Below, piece after piece: positions 1-8,668 of a stretch of DNA of 64,000 bases. Every line of letters starts with the position of its first letter. The stretch's first letter is position 1. A program made the translations under genes and the position numbers. The notes under the pieces were generated by a model. The model searched no databases. It was not told the DNA's origin and saw only the letters and a list, made by a program, of their open reading frames with translations. This DNA comes from Pectobacterium versatile (GTDB taxonomy: Bacteria > Pseudomonadota > Gammaproteobacteria > Enterobacterales > Enterobacteriaceae), in NCBI RefSeq assembly GCF_020166435.1, contig NZ_JAINZP010000011.1, positions 1 to 64,000 on the forward strand, read 5' to 3'.

Positions 1-295
1 GTATTGGCCGCACGGCGTCAACGGGTTTCTGTCACAAAGCGGAGCGCCTGCGCTATTTTCAGGCAATTGTATTATTTGCTAGCCAATTTCTGGCGATCCT
101 TTCAGCATGCTTAGCGCGGTAATGTTTCTTCCCGATACGTGCAGCATGTTTCGTTGCACTTTTACCGCGTTAAGGGCGGGTTGGATTGTTGAATTTGATG
201 AAGAATAGTGCCACTATTGCGCGGTTTTTAACGTCTCGTTCACCTGAACGCCCCTTTAAGCGTAGTTAGCGTATAGCTAAAAGAGGATCGCCGAT
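1..295. other. intergenic region, no gene seen
   Basis: I see no open frame of useful length here. It is the distal upstream region of speC. It ends in a purine-rich stretch, AAGAGGAT, which is a good ribosome binding site for the small ORF that follows. No recognisable neighbouring gene end is present, so the gene to the left lies outside the window. Confidence 0.5.
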
Positions 296-427
296 ATGTC
301 AGATTCATTGCTCATGGTGCAGCACGCTCGCGCCAGCTCGTTGATGACGTCACTGCGTGTATCTTCTTATCAACACTGCGCGGTTTACTTTTCTCCCCGT
401 CGATTATCCCCCTTCACCATGCGGTGA
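296..427 (+). CDS. candidate leader ORF upstream of speC (43 codons)
   Basis: A 43-codon frame starts at an ATG preceded by AAGAGGAT at good spacing and ends at a TGA about 230 nt before speC. The peptide begins MSDSLLMVQHARAS and ends SPRRLSPFTMR, so it is rich in Arg, Ser and His. In some gammaproteobacteria a leader peptide (SpeFL) senses ornithine and controls the inducible decarboxylase gene speF. This peptide does not show the SpeFL motifs I know, so any similar role here is inference. Two hairpins follow it, as expected for an attenuator-type leader. It could equally be a chance ORF. Confidence 0.3.
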   Translation: MSDSLLMVQHARASSLMTSLRVSSYQHCAVYFSPRRLSPFTMR

Positions 428-455
428 GGCGTTCGTTCGCTCACTGTTAGGCATG

Positions 456-486
456 AGTAAAAATAGAGTGCAGCTCTGCTTTTACT
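456..486 (+). promoter_or_regulatory. leader hairpin 1 upstream of speC
   Basis: AGTAAAA pairs with TTTTACT and the inner AGAG pairs with CTCT around a TGCAG loop, leaving a symmetric 2-nt internal bulge. It starts 29 nt after the stop of the candidate leader ORF. No uridine tract follows, so it is not a standard intrinsic terminator. Confidence 0.4.
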
Positions 487-529
487 GATGTCTATCGGAT
501 GGTGCTGGCTCCAGTTTTTCCATTCTTAG

Positions 530-548
530 CCTACAGTTTACCTGTAGG
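530..548 (+). promoter_or_regulatory. leader hairpin 2 upstream of speC
   Basis: CCTACAG pairs perfectly with CTGTAGG around a 5-nt loop. It is the second stem-loop in the 230-nt stretch between the candidate leader ORF and speC. No uridine tract follows it. Confidence 0.4.
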
Positions 549-658
549 GATCATACGCTTGTCGTTATTGATTGGCATTGTGATTGGTCGGGATTGTTAT
601 CCCTGAACGGTGTCTTTTAGGCACGTACACTTACCCTTAACCGTTTGGGTTTGGTTAC

Positions 659-2812
659 ATGAAACAGTTAAAAATTGCGGCGAATGCAGCGGTTGCCACC
701 CGTTTAATCACAACGCGCGAGATTGTCGCGTTGAGTCAGACCGACTTCACTGATGTGGCGGCGGTCGTGGTTTCTATTGAGGAAGCCCGTAGCGGCATTC
801 TGTCGATATTGCAGCACACCGGTTTTAGCATTCCGGCGTTTGTCGAAGAGCCTGATGAAGATAGAGAGTTAGATGTTCTGCCTGCGGGCAGCGAATGGCT
901 GATTCTCGATGATGAAGGTGAGCACGCGAACGTGTTGGAGCGTGCGGCGAAAGCCTATCAGGATGCGATACTGCCACCGTTTTTCGATACGTTGACCAAG
1001 TACGTCAACATGAAAAACACGACGTTTGCCTGCCCGGGGCATCAGGGCGGTCAGTTCTTCCGCAAGCACCCGGCGGGTCGTCAGTTTTTTGAGTTTTACG
1101 GTGAGAACGTTTTTCGTTCGGACATCTGTAACGCTGACGTCAAACTGGGTGATTTGCTGATCCACGAAGGCGCGGCGAAGAAGGCGCAGAAGCACGCTGC
1201 GCGCGTGTTTAACGCCGATAAAACCTATTTCGTGTTGAATGGCACCTCTTCTGCGAACAAAGTGGTGACAAACGCGCTGCTGGCGCGTGGCGATCTGGTG
1301 CTGTTTGACCGCAACAACCATAAATCCAACCATCACGGTGCGTTGATTCAGGCGGGTGCGACGCCGGTCTATCTGGAAGCCGTACGTAATCCGTTCGGCT
1401 TTATCGGCGGCGTGGATGCGCACTGTTTTGATGAAGCCTACCTGCGCAAACTGATTGCGGAAGTCGCGCCGGAACGCGCCAACGAGCCGCGCCCGTTCCG
1501 TCTGGCCGTCATCCAGCTCGGCACCTATGACGGCACGATTTATAACGCGCGTCAGGTGGTTGATAGCATCGGGCACCTGTGCGACTACATTCTGTTTGAC
1601 TCCGCATGGGTCGGCTACGAGCAGTTTATCCCGATGATGGAGCAGTGCTCGCCGCTGTTGTTGGATCTGAATGAAAACGATCCCGGCATTTTCGTGACTC
1701 AGTCGGTGCATAAGCAGCAGGCGGGCTTCTCCCAGACTTCGCAGATCCACAAAAAAGATACGCACATCAAAGGTCAGCGCCGTTTCTGCAACCATAAACA
1801 GCTGAATAACGCCTTTATGTTGCACGCTTCGACCAGCCCGTTTTATCCGTTGTTCGCTGCGCTAGACGTCAATGCCAAAATGCACGAAGGGGCAAGTGGG
1901 CGTCGTATGTGGATGGACTGCGTGAAGCTGGGCATTGAAGCCCGCAAGCAGTTGCTGACGCGCTGTTCGCTCATCAAACCGTTTGTGCCTGTCACGGTGG
2001 GCGGTGTGCTCTGGCAGGATCACGATACGGAGACGATCGCGCAGGACGTGCGCTTCTTCAACTTCGAGCCGGGTGAGAAATGGCACGCGTTTGAAGGGTA
2101 TGCGGAGGATCAGTATTTTATCGATCCTTGCAAGTTACTGCTGACTACGCCGGGTATTGATGCGATCAGCGGCGATTATACCGAATTTGGTATTCCGGCG
2201 ACGATCCTCGCCAACTATCTGCGCGAGCACGGCATCATCCCTGAAAAATGCGACATGAACTCGATTCTGTTCCTGTTAACGCCAGCGGAAGACGGCGCAA
2301 AAATGCAGGAGCTGGTGAATGCGCTGGTGCATTTCGAAACGCTGATCGCCCGCGATGCACCGCTGAGCGAAGTGCTGCCCAGCCTGTATCAGAAATACAA
2401 AGAGCGTTATCGTGGTTACCGACTGCGTCAGCTGTGTCAGGAAATGCATGATTTTTACGCTCAGCACAACGTGAAAGATCTGCAAAAAGCGATGTTCCGT
2501 AAAACCGAGTTCCCGTCAGTGGTGATGCTGCCACAAGATGCTAATAGAGAGTTTGTGCGCGGAAATATCGAACTGATTCCTATCGACGAAGCGGAAGGGC
2601 GTATCGCGGCGGAAGGGGCGTTGCCGTATCCGCCGGGCGTACTGTGTGTCGTGCCGGGTGAAACCTGGGGCGGGGCGGTACAGCGCTATTTTCTGGCGCT
2701 GGAAGCGGGAATTAACCTGCTGCCCGGCTTCTCCCCGGAATTGCAGGGTGTCTATAGCGTCGCGGAAGAAGATGGCAGCAGGCGTCTGTATGGTTACGTA
2801 GTAGAACAGTAA
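659..2812 (+). CDS. speC: ornithine decarboxylase, constitutive type
   Basis: Cytoplasmic PLP enzyme that converts ornithine to putrescine, the first step of one polyamine route. At 717 aa it is close to E. coli SpeC (711 aa) and matches it along its length. An N-terminal response-regulator-like wing (about residues 1-110) precedes the PLP fold. The Schiff-base lysine is K352 in the SVHKQQAGFSQ motif. The SpeC rather than SpeF call rests on the nearby mltC-yggX-mutY block, its E. coli neighbourhood, and on the lack of a potE antiporter gene downstream. An unusually long leader precedes it and an intrinsic terminator follows. Confidence 0.93.
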   Translation: MKQLKIAANAAVATRLITTREIVALSQTDFTDVAAVVVSIEEARSGILSILQHTGFSIPAFVEEPDEDRELDVLPAGSEWLILDDEGEHANVLERAAKAYQDAILPPFFDTLTKYVNMKNTTFACPGHQGGQFFRKHPAGRQFFEFYGENVFRSDICNADVKLGDLLIHEGAAKKAQKHAARVFNADKTYFVLNGTSSANKVVTNALLARGDLVLFDRNNHKSNHHGALIQAGATPVYLEAVRNPFGFIGGVDAHCFDEAYLRKLIAEVAPERANEPRPFRLAVIQLGTYDGTIYNARQVVDSIGHLCDYILFDSAWVGYEQFIPMMEQCSPLLLDLNENDPGIFVTQSVHKQQAGFSQTSQIHKKDTHIKGQRRFCNHKQLNNAFMLHASTSPFYPLFAALDVNAKMHEGASGRRMWMDCVKLGIEARKQLLTRCSLIKPFVPVTVGGVLWQDHDTETIAQDVRFFNFEPGEKWHAFEGYAEDQYFIDPCKLLLTTPGIDAISGDYTEFGIPATILANYLREHGIIPEKCDMNSILFLLTPAEDGAKMQELVNALVHFETLIARDAPLSEVLPSLYQKYKERYRGYRLRQLCQEMHDFYAQHNVKDLQKAMFRKTEFPSVVMLPQDANREFVRGNIELIPIDEAEGRIAAEGALPYPPGVLCVVPGETWGGAVQRYFLALEAGINLLPGFSPELQGVYSVAEEDGSRRLYGYVVEQ

Positions 2813-2834
2813 TTACGGATAGCGGTAAGCCAAG

Positions 2835-2867
2835 AAACGCAGGCTCGGAAACGAGCCTGCGTTTTTT
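2835..2867 (+). terminator. rho-independent terminator of speC
   Basis: A 13-bp stem, AAACGCAGGCTCG with CGAGCCTGCGTTT, closes a GAAA tetraloop and runs into six T residues. It lies between convergent speC and ansP. The A-rich left flank could let it serve ansP too. Confidence 0.9.
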
Positions 2868-2888
2868 CTGCCCTAAGATATTGGTCTC

Positions 2889-4340
2889 TTAACGCAAATC
2901 AGATTCCTGCTGATTGGCGAGTTTCACCGCTTCACGCTGCTTTTTCAGCCCACGCCAGCCGATAATCAACATGATCGCCAGCACTGGAACCGTCGCAATC
3001 GTCCAGGTGCCATTCGGGTAATCAAACGCCATCAATCCCAACACGCTAACCAGAAAAGCCAGCGTCAGCCATGATGTCACGGGCGCACCGGGCATTCTGA
3101 ATGCCACCGGTTTGGCTTTCCCCTGACGAATCGCTTTACGCAGCTGCATCTGACACAGAATGATGAACGCCCAGGAGCAGATAATGCCGAGCGAGGCGAT
3201 ATTCAGGACGATCTCGAACACCTGCGATGGCACCACGTAGTTCAGCACCACGCCGATAATGTGGATGCCGACCGTGACCAAAATGCCAGTATAGGGCACG
3301 GACTGGCCGCTCATTTTTGACAGGAAAGCGGGCGCCGAACCACCCAGCGACAGCGAGCGCAGAATGCGTCCCGTCGAGTACAGACCGGAGTTCAGGCTGG
3401 ACAGCGCGGCGGACAGCACCACGATATTCATGATCGTGCCGATATAAGGAACGCCCAGCTTGCTGAAGAAGGTCACGAACGGGCTTTGTCCGGCCTGATA
3501 GGCGTTCCACGGCAGCAGGCAGACCAACAGCGCAACGGAGCCGACGTAGAACAGGCCAATACGCCAGATGACGCTGTTGACCGCTTTCGGCAGCACCTGC
3601 TCTGGGTTTTTACATTCACCTGCCGTCGTCCCGATGATCTCGATACCGGCAAAGGCAAATATCACCCCCTGAACCAGCACCAGCGCAGGCAGAATGCCGT
3701 GTGGGAACAGGCCGCCGTTATCGGTAATCAGGTGCAGGCCGGGCGTGTTGCCGTCCAGCGGGCTGCCTGTGCCGAGATAGACCGTGCCGACTACCAGAAA
3801 AATGGCGATAGCCGCGACCTTAATCAGCGCAAACCAGAACTCCATTTCAGCAAACCACTTCACGCCGATCAGGTTCATCAGCGTGACGATGGATAGCGCA
3901 CTCAGTGCAAACAGCCACTGTGGTACATCGGCAAAGGTGCCCCAGTAGTGCATGTAGAGCGCGACGGCGGTGATGTCGACAATCCCGGTCATCGCCCAGT
4001 TGAGGAAGTACATCCAGCCTGCGACGTAGGAGGCTTTTTCACCAAGAAACTCACGCGAGTACGACACGAAGCTACCGCTGGTGGGGCGATGAACGATCAG
4101 CTCGCCCAGCGCGCGCAGAATGAAAAAAGAGAAAATGCCGCAAACCAGATAGACCAGCGCCAGAGCTGGCCCTGCCATTTGCAGACGAGCCCCCGCACCA
4201 AGAAACAGTCCGGTGCCGATGGAACCGCCAATTGCGATCATCTGTACGTGGCGGTTGCCGAGACTTTGGTGATAACCCTTTTCGTGGAGACGCTGCTGAG
4301 CAGCATGATGCTCGCTATTGGTTGAGGAATGTTGTGTCAT
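2889..4340 (-). CDS. ansP: L-asparagine permease, APC family
   Basis: Inner-membrane proton symporter for asparagine of the amino acid-polyamine-organocation family, with about 12 membrane helices. The first helix carries the family motif GGSIGTGLFLG (residues 38-48), which binds the substrate backbone. The sequence follows E. coli AnsP closely, including the ALGELIVHRPTSGSFVSY and EFWFALIKV segments. At 483 aa it is slightly shorter than E. coli AnsP, mainly at the C-terminus. It converges on speC and has its own promoter region upstream (4341-4649). The adjacency to speC is not found in E. coli. Confidence 0.9.
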   Translation of the reverse strand: MTQHSSTNSEHHAAQQRLHEKGYHQSLGNRHVQMIAIGGSIGTGLFLGAGARLQMAGPALALVYLVCGIFSFFILRALGELIVHRPTSGSFVSYSREFLGEKASYVAGWMYFLNWAMTGIVDITAVALYMHYWGTFADVPQWLFALSALSIVTLMNLIGVKWFAEMEFWFALIKVAAIAIFLVVGTVYLGTGSPLDGNTPGLHLITDNGGLFPHGILPALVLVQGVIFAFAGIEIIGTTAGECKNPEQVLPKAVNSVIWRIGLFYVGSVALLVCLLPWNAYQAGQSPFVTFFSKLGVPYIGTIMNIVVLSAALSSLNSGLYSTGRILRSLSLGGSAPAFLSKMSGQSVPYTGILVTVGIHIIGVVLNYVVPSQVFEIVLNIASLGIICSWAFIILCQMQLRKAIRQGKAKPVAFRMPGAPVTSWLTLAFLVSVLGLMAFDYPNGTWTIATVPVLAIMLIIGWRGLKKQREAVKLANQQESDLR

Positions 4341-4649
4341 TTACTCGGTGTTTTCCTGTCTGTCACGCATCTCGTGGTGACGCGTTTTCTATTATTATTT
4401 AAAATTCAAATGATTACGTTTTTGTCTGCGACGTTTTTTTATGATACGTTGAGCGCGGTAAGCCGCATGGCAGAAAACAACGGCAGCGATGCTACCTTTT
4501 CCTGTGTGCTGTGGCAAAAAATGGATAGCAGGAAAGTGTGTCAGAGCGTGATGGCGTGGGGGATCGCGGTGTGTCAGGCGGGGAACACCCTTCACCGCTC
4601 CGGTTATGTGATAAAGACCGGAGCGGGATGAAGCGCAAAAGGTGATGGG
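4341..4649. other. intergenic region upstream of ansP and downstream of the SDR gene
   Basis: No gene is apparent; the frames here are short and overlap each other. The first 100 bases are AT-rich and would carry the ansP promoter. A GC-rich inverted repeat (CCGCTCCGGT at 4595-4604 with ACCGGAGCGG at 4617-4626) lies just past the SDR gene and may end its transcript, though no T tract follows. Confidence 0.45.
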
Positions 4650-5393
4650 TTACACGCCGATATCTGCGCGCGTCGGCCCCTGAAAATGGATGGCGTTGAT
4701 ATGGCAACTGCGCGGCTGGACGAGCACGAAACGCATGGTTTCCCATATCGAGCGGGCGTTCAGCAGATGCTCGCCCATTTTTTCCCCGCCAGCGGGGTTG
4801 TCATCCAAGCCGGTGACCTCAAAATCTGGCGGATAAAACCCCGTCACGCGGATATTTTCCTGTGCGACATGATGCGCCAGATTCCGGCTAAAACCGCTCA
4901 TGCCGTGCTTGGCAGCGAAGAACGCGGGGTGGGCGATAGAGTCGTGGAACTGCGGGAGGCCGCAGACGGAAACCATCGCCAGAATATCGGCACCTTGTGA
5001 ACGACGTAAGCTCGGCAACAGTGCTTTGGTGAGCAGAATAGAACCGGTCAGGCCGGAGTTGATGGTGCTGACGATATCCGCATCGGTGTCTTCTTCTCCC
5101 AATCCACCTTCCAGCCATTGTGCCGCGCTGAGTACCAGAATATCGACGGGCGTACTGTCTTCGAGCAACTGTGCGGAAAAGGCTTTAACCGAATCAGGAC
5201 TGGCAATATCGCACTGATACGCACGCGCCGTACCACCTTCCTGATGAATGATGTCGACGCTGGCCTGTGCATCGGCCAGTTTGCGGGCGCAAAGATCGAC
5301 CTTCACCCCTTCGCGAGCCAGCCAGACGGATACCGCTTGTCCAAAGTCGCGGCCACCGCCAGTGACAATCGCGCGCTTACCTTTTAGCATCAT
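4650..5393 (-). CDS. SDR-family protein with Phe in place of catalytic Tyr
   Basis: A 247-aa Rossmann-fold protein of the short-chain dehydrogenase/reductase family. The cofactor loop TGGGRDFG lies near the N-terminus and an NAG-like segment is replaced by LSAAQW. The usual YxxxK active site reads FFAAK (codons near 4904-4918 give HPAFFAAKHG). The proton-donating Tyr is therefore Phe while the Lys is kept, so normal SDR catalysis is doubtful. The start is the ATG at 5393, preceded by AAGGGA; a longer frame would run back through the tetR gene. It follows tetR by 76 nt on the same strand and is probably co-transcribed. The substrate is unknown. Confidence 0.75.
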   Translation of the reverse strand: MMLKGKRAIVTGGGRDFGQAVSVWLAREGVKVDLCARKLADAQASVDIIHQEGGTARAYQCDIASPDSVKAFSAQLLEDSTPVDILVLSAAQWLEGGLGEEDTDADIVSTINSGLTGSILLTKALLPSLRRSQGADILAMVSVCGLPQFHDSIAHPAFFAAKHGMSGFSRNLAHHVAQENIRVTGFYPPDFEVTGLDDNPAGGEKMGEHLLNARSIWETMRFVLVQPRSCHINAIHFQGPTRADIGV

Positions 5394-5469
5394 ATATTCC
5401 CTTGGCAAAGAATGTGCTTCCGTTGCTGCGTATCCGGCGACAGAGCGGGATGCAGCATAAATGTGTTCG

Positions 5470-6099
5470 TTAGGTTTTCTGCGAATCGGCCTGTGCAGCA
5501 TCTTCTTCCGCCTGCCGTAGAATGGCTTTGGCGACCCACTGCGTGACATCCTGAATGCCGTCCTCTTCCAAATGCCAGATATCTTTCAGCACCAGGAAAA
5601 CCTCCGAGCCATAAATAAGCGATAAGGCATAAATCACCCGCTGTTGTGCTTCCGGCGTGATTTTTCCTTCCAGCGGTTCGGTGGCAATTTTGAGCAGACG
5701 TTTGCGATTGCCGCGTGTCAGCGTATCCGTATGCAGGCGATTGGAGCGACGATCGGCCCATTGTTGCAGTGAAAGATGTAACGCTGCACGCAGCGCACCT
5801 TCATGCTCCAGCATTCTTGGGTAAGCAAAGTGCAGCAGTTCAGACACGCGTTCACTGGCGTCCGGCTGTGTCGGGTGCCACGCCAGAATCGGACCAAGGC
5901 TTTCGCCGACAACGGCGGAGACTAACGCACTTTGCGTCGGAAAATAGCGGTAAGCCGTCGCGCGTGAAAGCTGAGCCGCAGCAGCAACATCGGTAATGGA
6001 AGGGAATATGCCTTGATCGAACATATTCATGGCGGTATCAATTAGTAAACGACGGGTTTTCGCCCGTGTTGATGTCAGTTTTTCATCCCGTTCAATCAC
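5470..6099 (-). CDS. TetR/AcrR-family transcriptional regulator
   Basis: A 209-aa one-component repressor. The N-terminal helix-turn-helix spans about residues 17-60, with the recognition helix in SRATAYRYFPTQ (45-56). The C-terminal half is a helical ligand-binding domain without a family I can name. It is transcribed with the SDR gene and divergently from the Tm-1-like operon. The shared 287-bp intergenic region contains the palindrome TGAGACTTTTGTCTCA. The likely job is autoregulation plus control of the divergent pair; the ligand is unknown. Confidence 0.85.
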   Translation of the reverse strand: MIERDEKLTSTRAKTRRLLIDTAMNMFDQGIFPSITDVAAAAQLSRATAYRYFPTQSALVSAVVGESLGPILAWHPTQPDASERVSELLHFAYPRMLEHEGALRAALHLSLQQWADRRSNRLHTDTLTRGNRKRLLKIATEPLEGKITPEAQQRVIYALSLIYGSEVFLVLKDIWHLEEDGIQDVTQWVAKAILRQAEEDAAQADSQKT

Positions 6100-6232
6100 A
6101 TAGACCTCATTGAATTTTCGGGCCGGACGCTATCGGGCAGTACGGCGTTGTCGCCTGAACTATAGCAAATTGCGTGATTCTAGTGCCACGTCAAGCTTTC
6201 TTACTGTTAATGTAATGTCATTCATAACATTT

Positions 6233-6248
6233 TGAGACTTTTGTCTCA
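6233..6248. promoter_or_regulatory. candidate TetR operator
   Basis: TGAGACTTTTGTCTCA is a perfect 6-bp inverted repeat around TTTT, placed between divergent tetR and the Tm-1-like gene. A further half site, GTCTCA, occurs at 6285-6290. Symmetry and position fit a TetR-type operator. Confidence 0.5.
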
Positions 6249-6386
6249 TTTGGGTATTTAATGGTTTGTCTTTCTGATACTCAAGTCTCAATATGGCGGC
6301 GAATTAATCTAGCCTGTTTTTAGTTTTTATAATTTTCATTTATATCAATCTGTTAATTGTTTCGCTAACGGTGGGAGGGATACCAA

Positions 6387-7610
6387 GTGGGAAGTGAAGT
6401 TGGCAGCGTTTATATTGCAAGTACCGCTGATACTAAAGGAAAAGAACAGATTTACGTCCGCGATCTGATTGCCGCTACAGGCTTAAAAACGGTCACGATC
6501 GATCTGTCAACGACACCGCCGTCAACGGATTCACAGGTGTCAGATGCGACAGATATCAGCGCAGCAACGGTGGCATCGTACCATCCGCAGGGCGTATCGG
6601 CGGTGTTTTGCCATGACAGAGGGCTGGCTATTAGCGCCATGGCCGTTGCATTTGAGCACTTCATGCTGTCTCGCGATGATACTGCTGGGCTGCTCGGGCT
6701 TGGCGGTTCTGGTGGTACGGCACTGATTACGCCCGCGATGCAGGCTTTACCGATTGGTATGCCGAAGCTGATGGTCTCGACGATGGCCTCCGGCGATATT
6801 TCCGGCTACATCGGCGCCAGCGATATCAGCATGATGTATTCCGTTACCGATGTGGCGGGCCTGAACCGTATTTCTCGTCAGGTTCTCGGCAACGCCGCGC
6901 ACCAGATTGCCGGTGCCGTGAAGTTTCATATTCAGGAGCATCATGACGATAAACCCGCGATTGGCCTGACCATGTTTGGGGTTACGACGCCGTGCATTCA
7001 GGAAGCCAGCGCATTGCTGGAAGCGGAGTTTGACTGTCTGGTCTTTCACGCGACGGGCAGCGGTGGGAAAGCGATGGAAAAGCTGGTGGACAGCCATTTG
7101 CTCACTGGCGTGCTCGATCTCACCACGACAGAAGTGTGCGATTTACTGTTTGATGGCGTGCTGGCCTGCGGGCCGGAACGGTTTGATGCGATAGCCAAGA
7201 CGCAGGTGCCTTACGTGGCGTCCTGCGGTGCGCTGGACATGGTGAATTTTGGTTCTCCTGCAAGCGTGCCGGAGAAATACGCGCATCGTCTGTTCTACAA
7301 CCACAACGCGCAGGTCACCCTGATGCGTACCACGATAGACGAAAATATCGCGATGGCGCGCTGGATTGGGGAGAAACTCAACCGCTGTGAAGGCGACGTG
7401 CGCTTCCTGATCCCAGAAGGCGGCTTCTCCGCGCTGGATGCGCCGGATCAGGCATTCTGGCACCCGGAAGCACGTGACGCGTTTATCAGCACGTTGGAGA
7501 GCGTCGTTCAGCAAACGGCAAGACGACAGATTATTCGTCTGCCTTTCCATATTAACGATCCTTTATTTGCCCATGCCGCAGTCGATGCGTTTCGGGCGTT
7601 AGTGAAATAA
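6387..7610 (+). CDS. Tm-1-like ATP-binding domain protein (UPF0261)
   Basis: A 407-aa cytoplasmic protein of the UPF0261/Tm-1-like family. The glycine-rich segment [10 protein letters not shown] (about residues 104-113) and the conserved [15 protein letters not shown] stretch identify it. In tomato Tm-1, an inhibitor of tobamovirus replication, this domain is fused to a TIM-barrel domain; here the barrel is the next gene, 12 nt downstream. Its bacterial function is not established. The start is the GTG at 6387, supported by GGGAGG eight bases before it. The pair is divergent from tetR and probably controlled by it. Confidence 0.85.
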   Translation: MGSEVGSVYIASTADTKGKEQIYVRDLIAATGLKTVTIDLSTTPPSTDSQVSDATDISAATVASYHPQGVSAVFCHDRGLAISAMAVAFEHFMLSRDDTAGLLGLGGSGGTALITPAMQALPIGMPKLMVSTMASGDISGYIGASDISMMYSVTDVAGLNRISRQVLGNAAHQIAGAVKFHIQEHHDDKPAIGLTMFGVTTPCIQEASALLEAEFDCLVFHATGSGGKAMEKLVDSHLLTGVLDLTTTEVCDLLFDGVLACGPERFDAIAKTQVPYVASCGALDMVNFGSPASVPEKYAHRLFYNHNAQVTLMRTTIDENIAMARWIGEKLNRCEGDVRFLIPEGGFSALDAPDQAFWHPEARDAFISTLESVVQQTARRQIIRLPFHINDPLFAHAAVDAFRALVK

Positions 7611-7622
7611 GAAGGGAGAAGC

Positions 7623-8456
7623 ATGATGTCAGGCATTAATCGTCAGGAACTGCTGGCAAAATTTCGCGACATGATCGCGCGTCGCGAGCCGATTATCGGC
7701 GGTGGTGCGGGAACGGGGCTTTCCGCGAAATGTGAAGAAGCGGGCGGCATCGATCTGATCGTGATCTACAACTCTGGGCGCTATCGCATGGCGGGGAGAG
7801 GTTCGCTGGCTGGCCTGTTGGCTTACGGCAACGCGAATGAGATCGTCGTGGATATGGCGAAAGAAGTGCTGCCGGTTGTGAAGCACACGCCGGTGCTGGC
7901 AGGCGTAAACGGAACCGATCCTTTCTGTCAGTTTGATAAATTTCTGGATGACCTGAAAGCGCTGGGTTTCTCTGGCGTGCAGAACTTCCCAACCGTTGGG
8001 CTGATTGACGGTAATTTCCGCGCCAATCTGGAAGAAACCGGAATGGGGTACGCGCTGGAAGTGGACATGATTCGCCTGGCGCACGAAAAAGATATGCTGA
8101 CCACGCCTTACGTGTTCAGTGCGGCAGATGCCGTCGCGATGACGAAAGCGGGGGCGGATATTATTGTGCCGCACATGGGGTTAACCACTGGCGGTAATAT
8201 TGGGGCGGAAACGGCGCTTAATCTGGCGGATTGCGTTCCGTTGATTAATCACTGGGCAGATGAGGCGAAGTCCATCCGTAAGGATGTGATTGTGCTGTGT
8301 CACGGCGGACCGATTTCAACACCGCAGGACGCACAGTTCATTATGGATCACTGCCCGCAGTGCGATGGTTTTTACGGTGCCAGCTCTATGGAGCGGCTGC
8401 CGACAGAAACCGCGTTAACGGCTACTACACAGCAATTCAAAAAAATTAAGCGTTAA
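7623..8456 (+). CDS. PEP-hydrolase-family TIM-barrel protein
   Basis: A 277-aa protein of the family annotated as phosphoenolpyruvate hydrolase-like, a TIM barrel of the PEP-mutase/isocitrate-lyase kind. Conserved parts include [11 protein letters not shown] (residues 26-36), the [18 protein letters not shown] region and [12 protein letters not shown]. It is the usual partner of Tm-1-like proteins and corresponds to the C-terminal domain of plant Tm-1. The reaction is unproven. It lies 12 nt after the Tm-1-like gene, with GGGAGAAGC as ribosome binding site, and is followed by a terminator. Confidence 0.82.
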   Translation: MMSGINRQELLAKFRDMIARREPIIGGGAGTGLSAKCEEAGGIDLIVIYNSGRYRMAGRGSLAGLLAYGNANEIVVDMAKEVLPVVKHTPVLAGVNGTDPFCQFDKFLDDLKALGFSGVQNFPTVGLIDGNFRANLEETGMGYALEVDMIRLAHEKDMLTTPYVFSAADAVAMTKAGADIIVPHMGLTTGGNIGAETALNLADCVPLINHWADEAKSIRKDVIVLCHGGPISTPQDAQFIMDHCPQCDGFYGASSMERLPTETALTATTQQFKKIKR

Positions 8457-8535
8457 CAGACTTTTTTGGCTCTATACCTAGCCGATGTCCTAAAGCAGGA
8501 AGAAGGCAGGTAAATTGCGCCAATATCAGGGAATG

Positions 8536-8564
8536 CGGCCAGCACATGCTGGCCGTAGTTTTTT
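8536..8564 (+). terminator. rho-independent terminator of the Tm-1-like operon
   Basis: CGGCCAGCA pairs with TGCTGGCCG across a 2-nt loop and a run of six T residues follows after TAG. It ends the two-gene unit 80 nt past its last stop codon. Confidence 0.8.
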
Positions 8565-8668
8565 GTGTCCTAAACAGAGGTACTAAATAGCGTTTTAGGT
8601 CGCACAGGGAAGAAAGTCATTGTTATAACTGCTATTTTTCACAGTGCAGAAACTTCGGAGAAATAGGT

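Noticed and set aside
296..427. Assignment of the speC leader ORF as SpeFL
   Set aside because: The HIRRT and FDFHFF type motifs of SpeFL are absent, so only a generic leader call is kept.
869..1825. Long antisense frame (318 aa) within speC
   Set aside because: It lies wholly opposite a well-supported gene, is rich in Arg, His and Gln as mirror frames of GC-rich genes are, and has no recognisable domain.
4595..4626. Intrinsic terminator for the SDR gene
   Set aside because: The stem is strong but no T tract follows on the minus strand, so it is described as a hairpin only.
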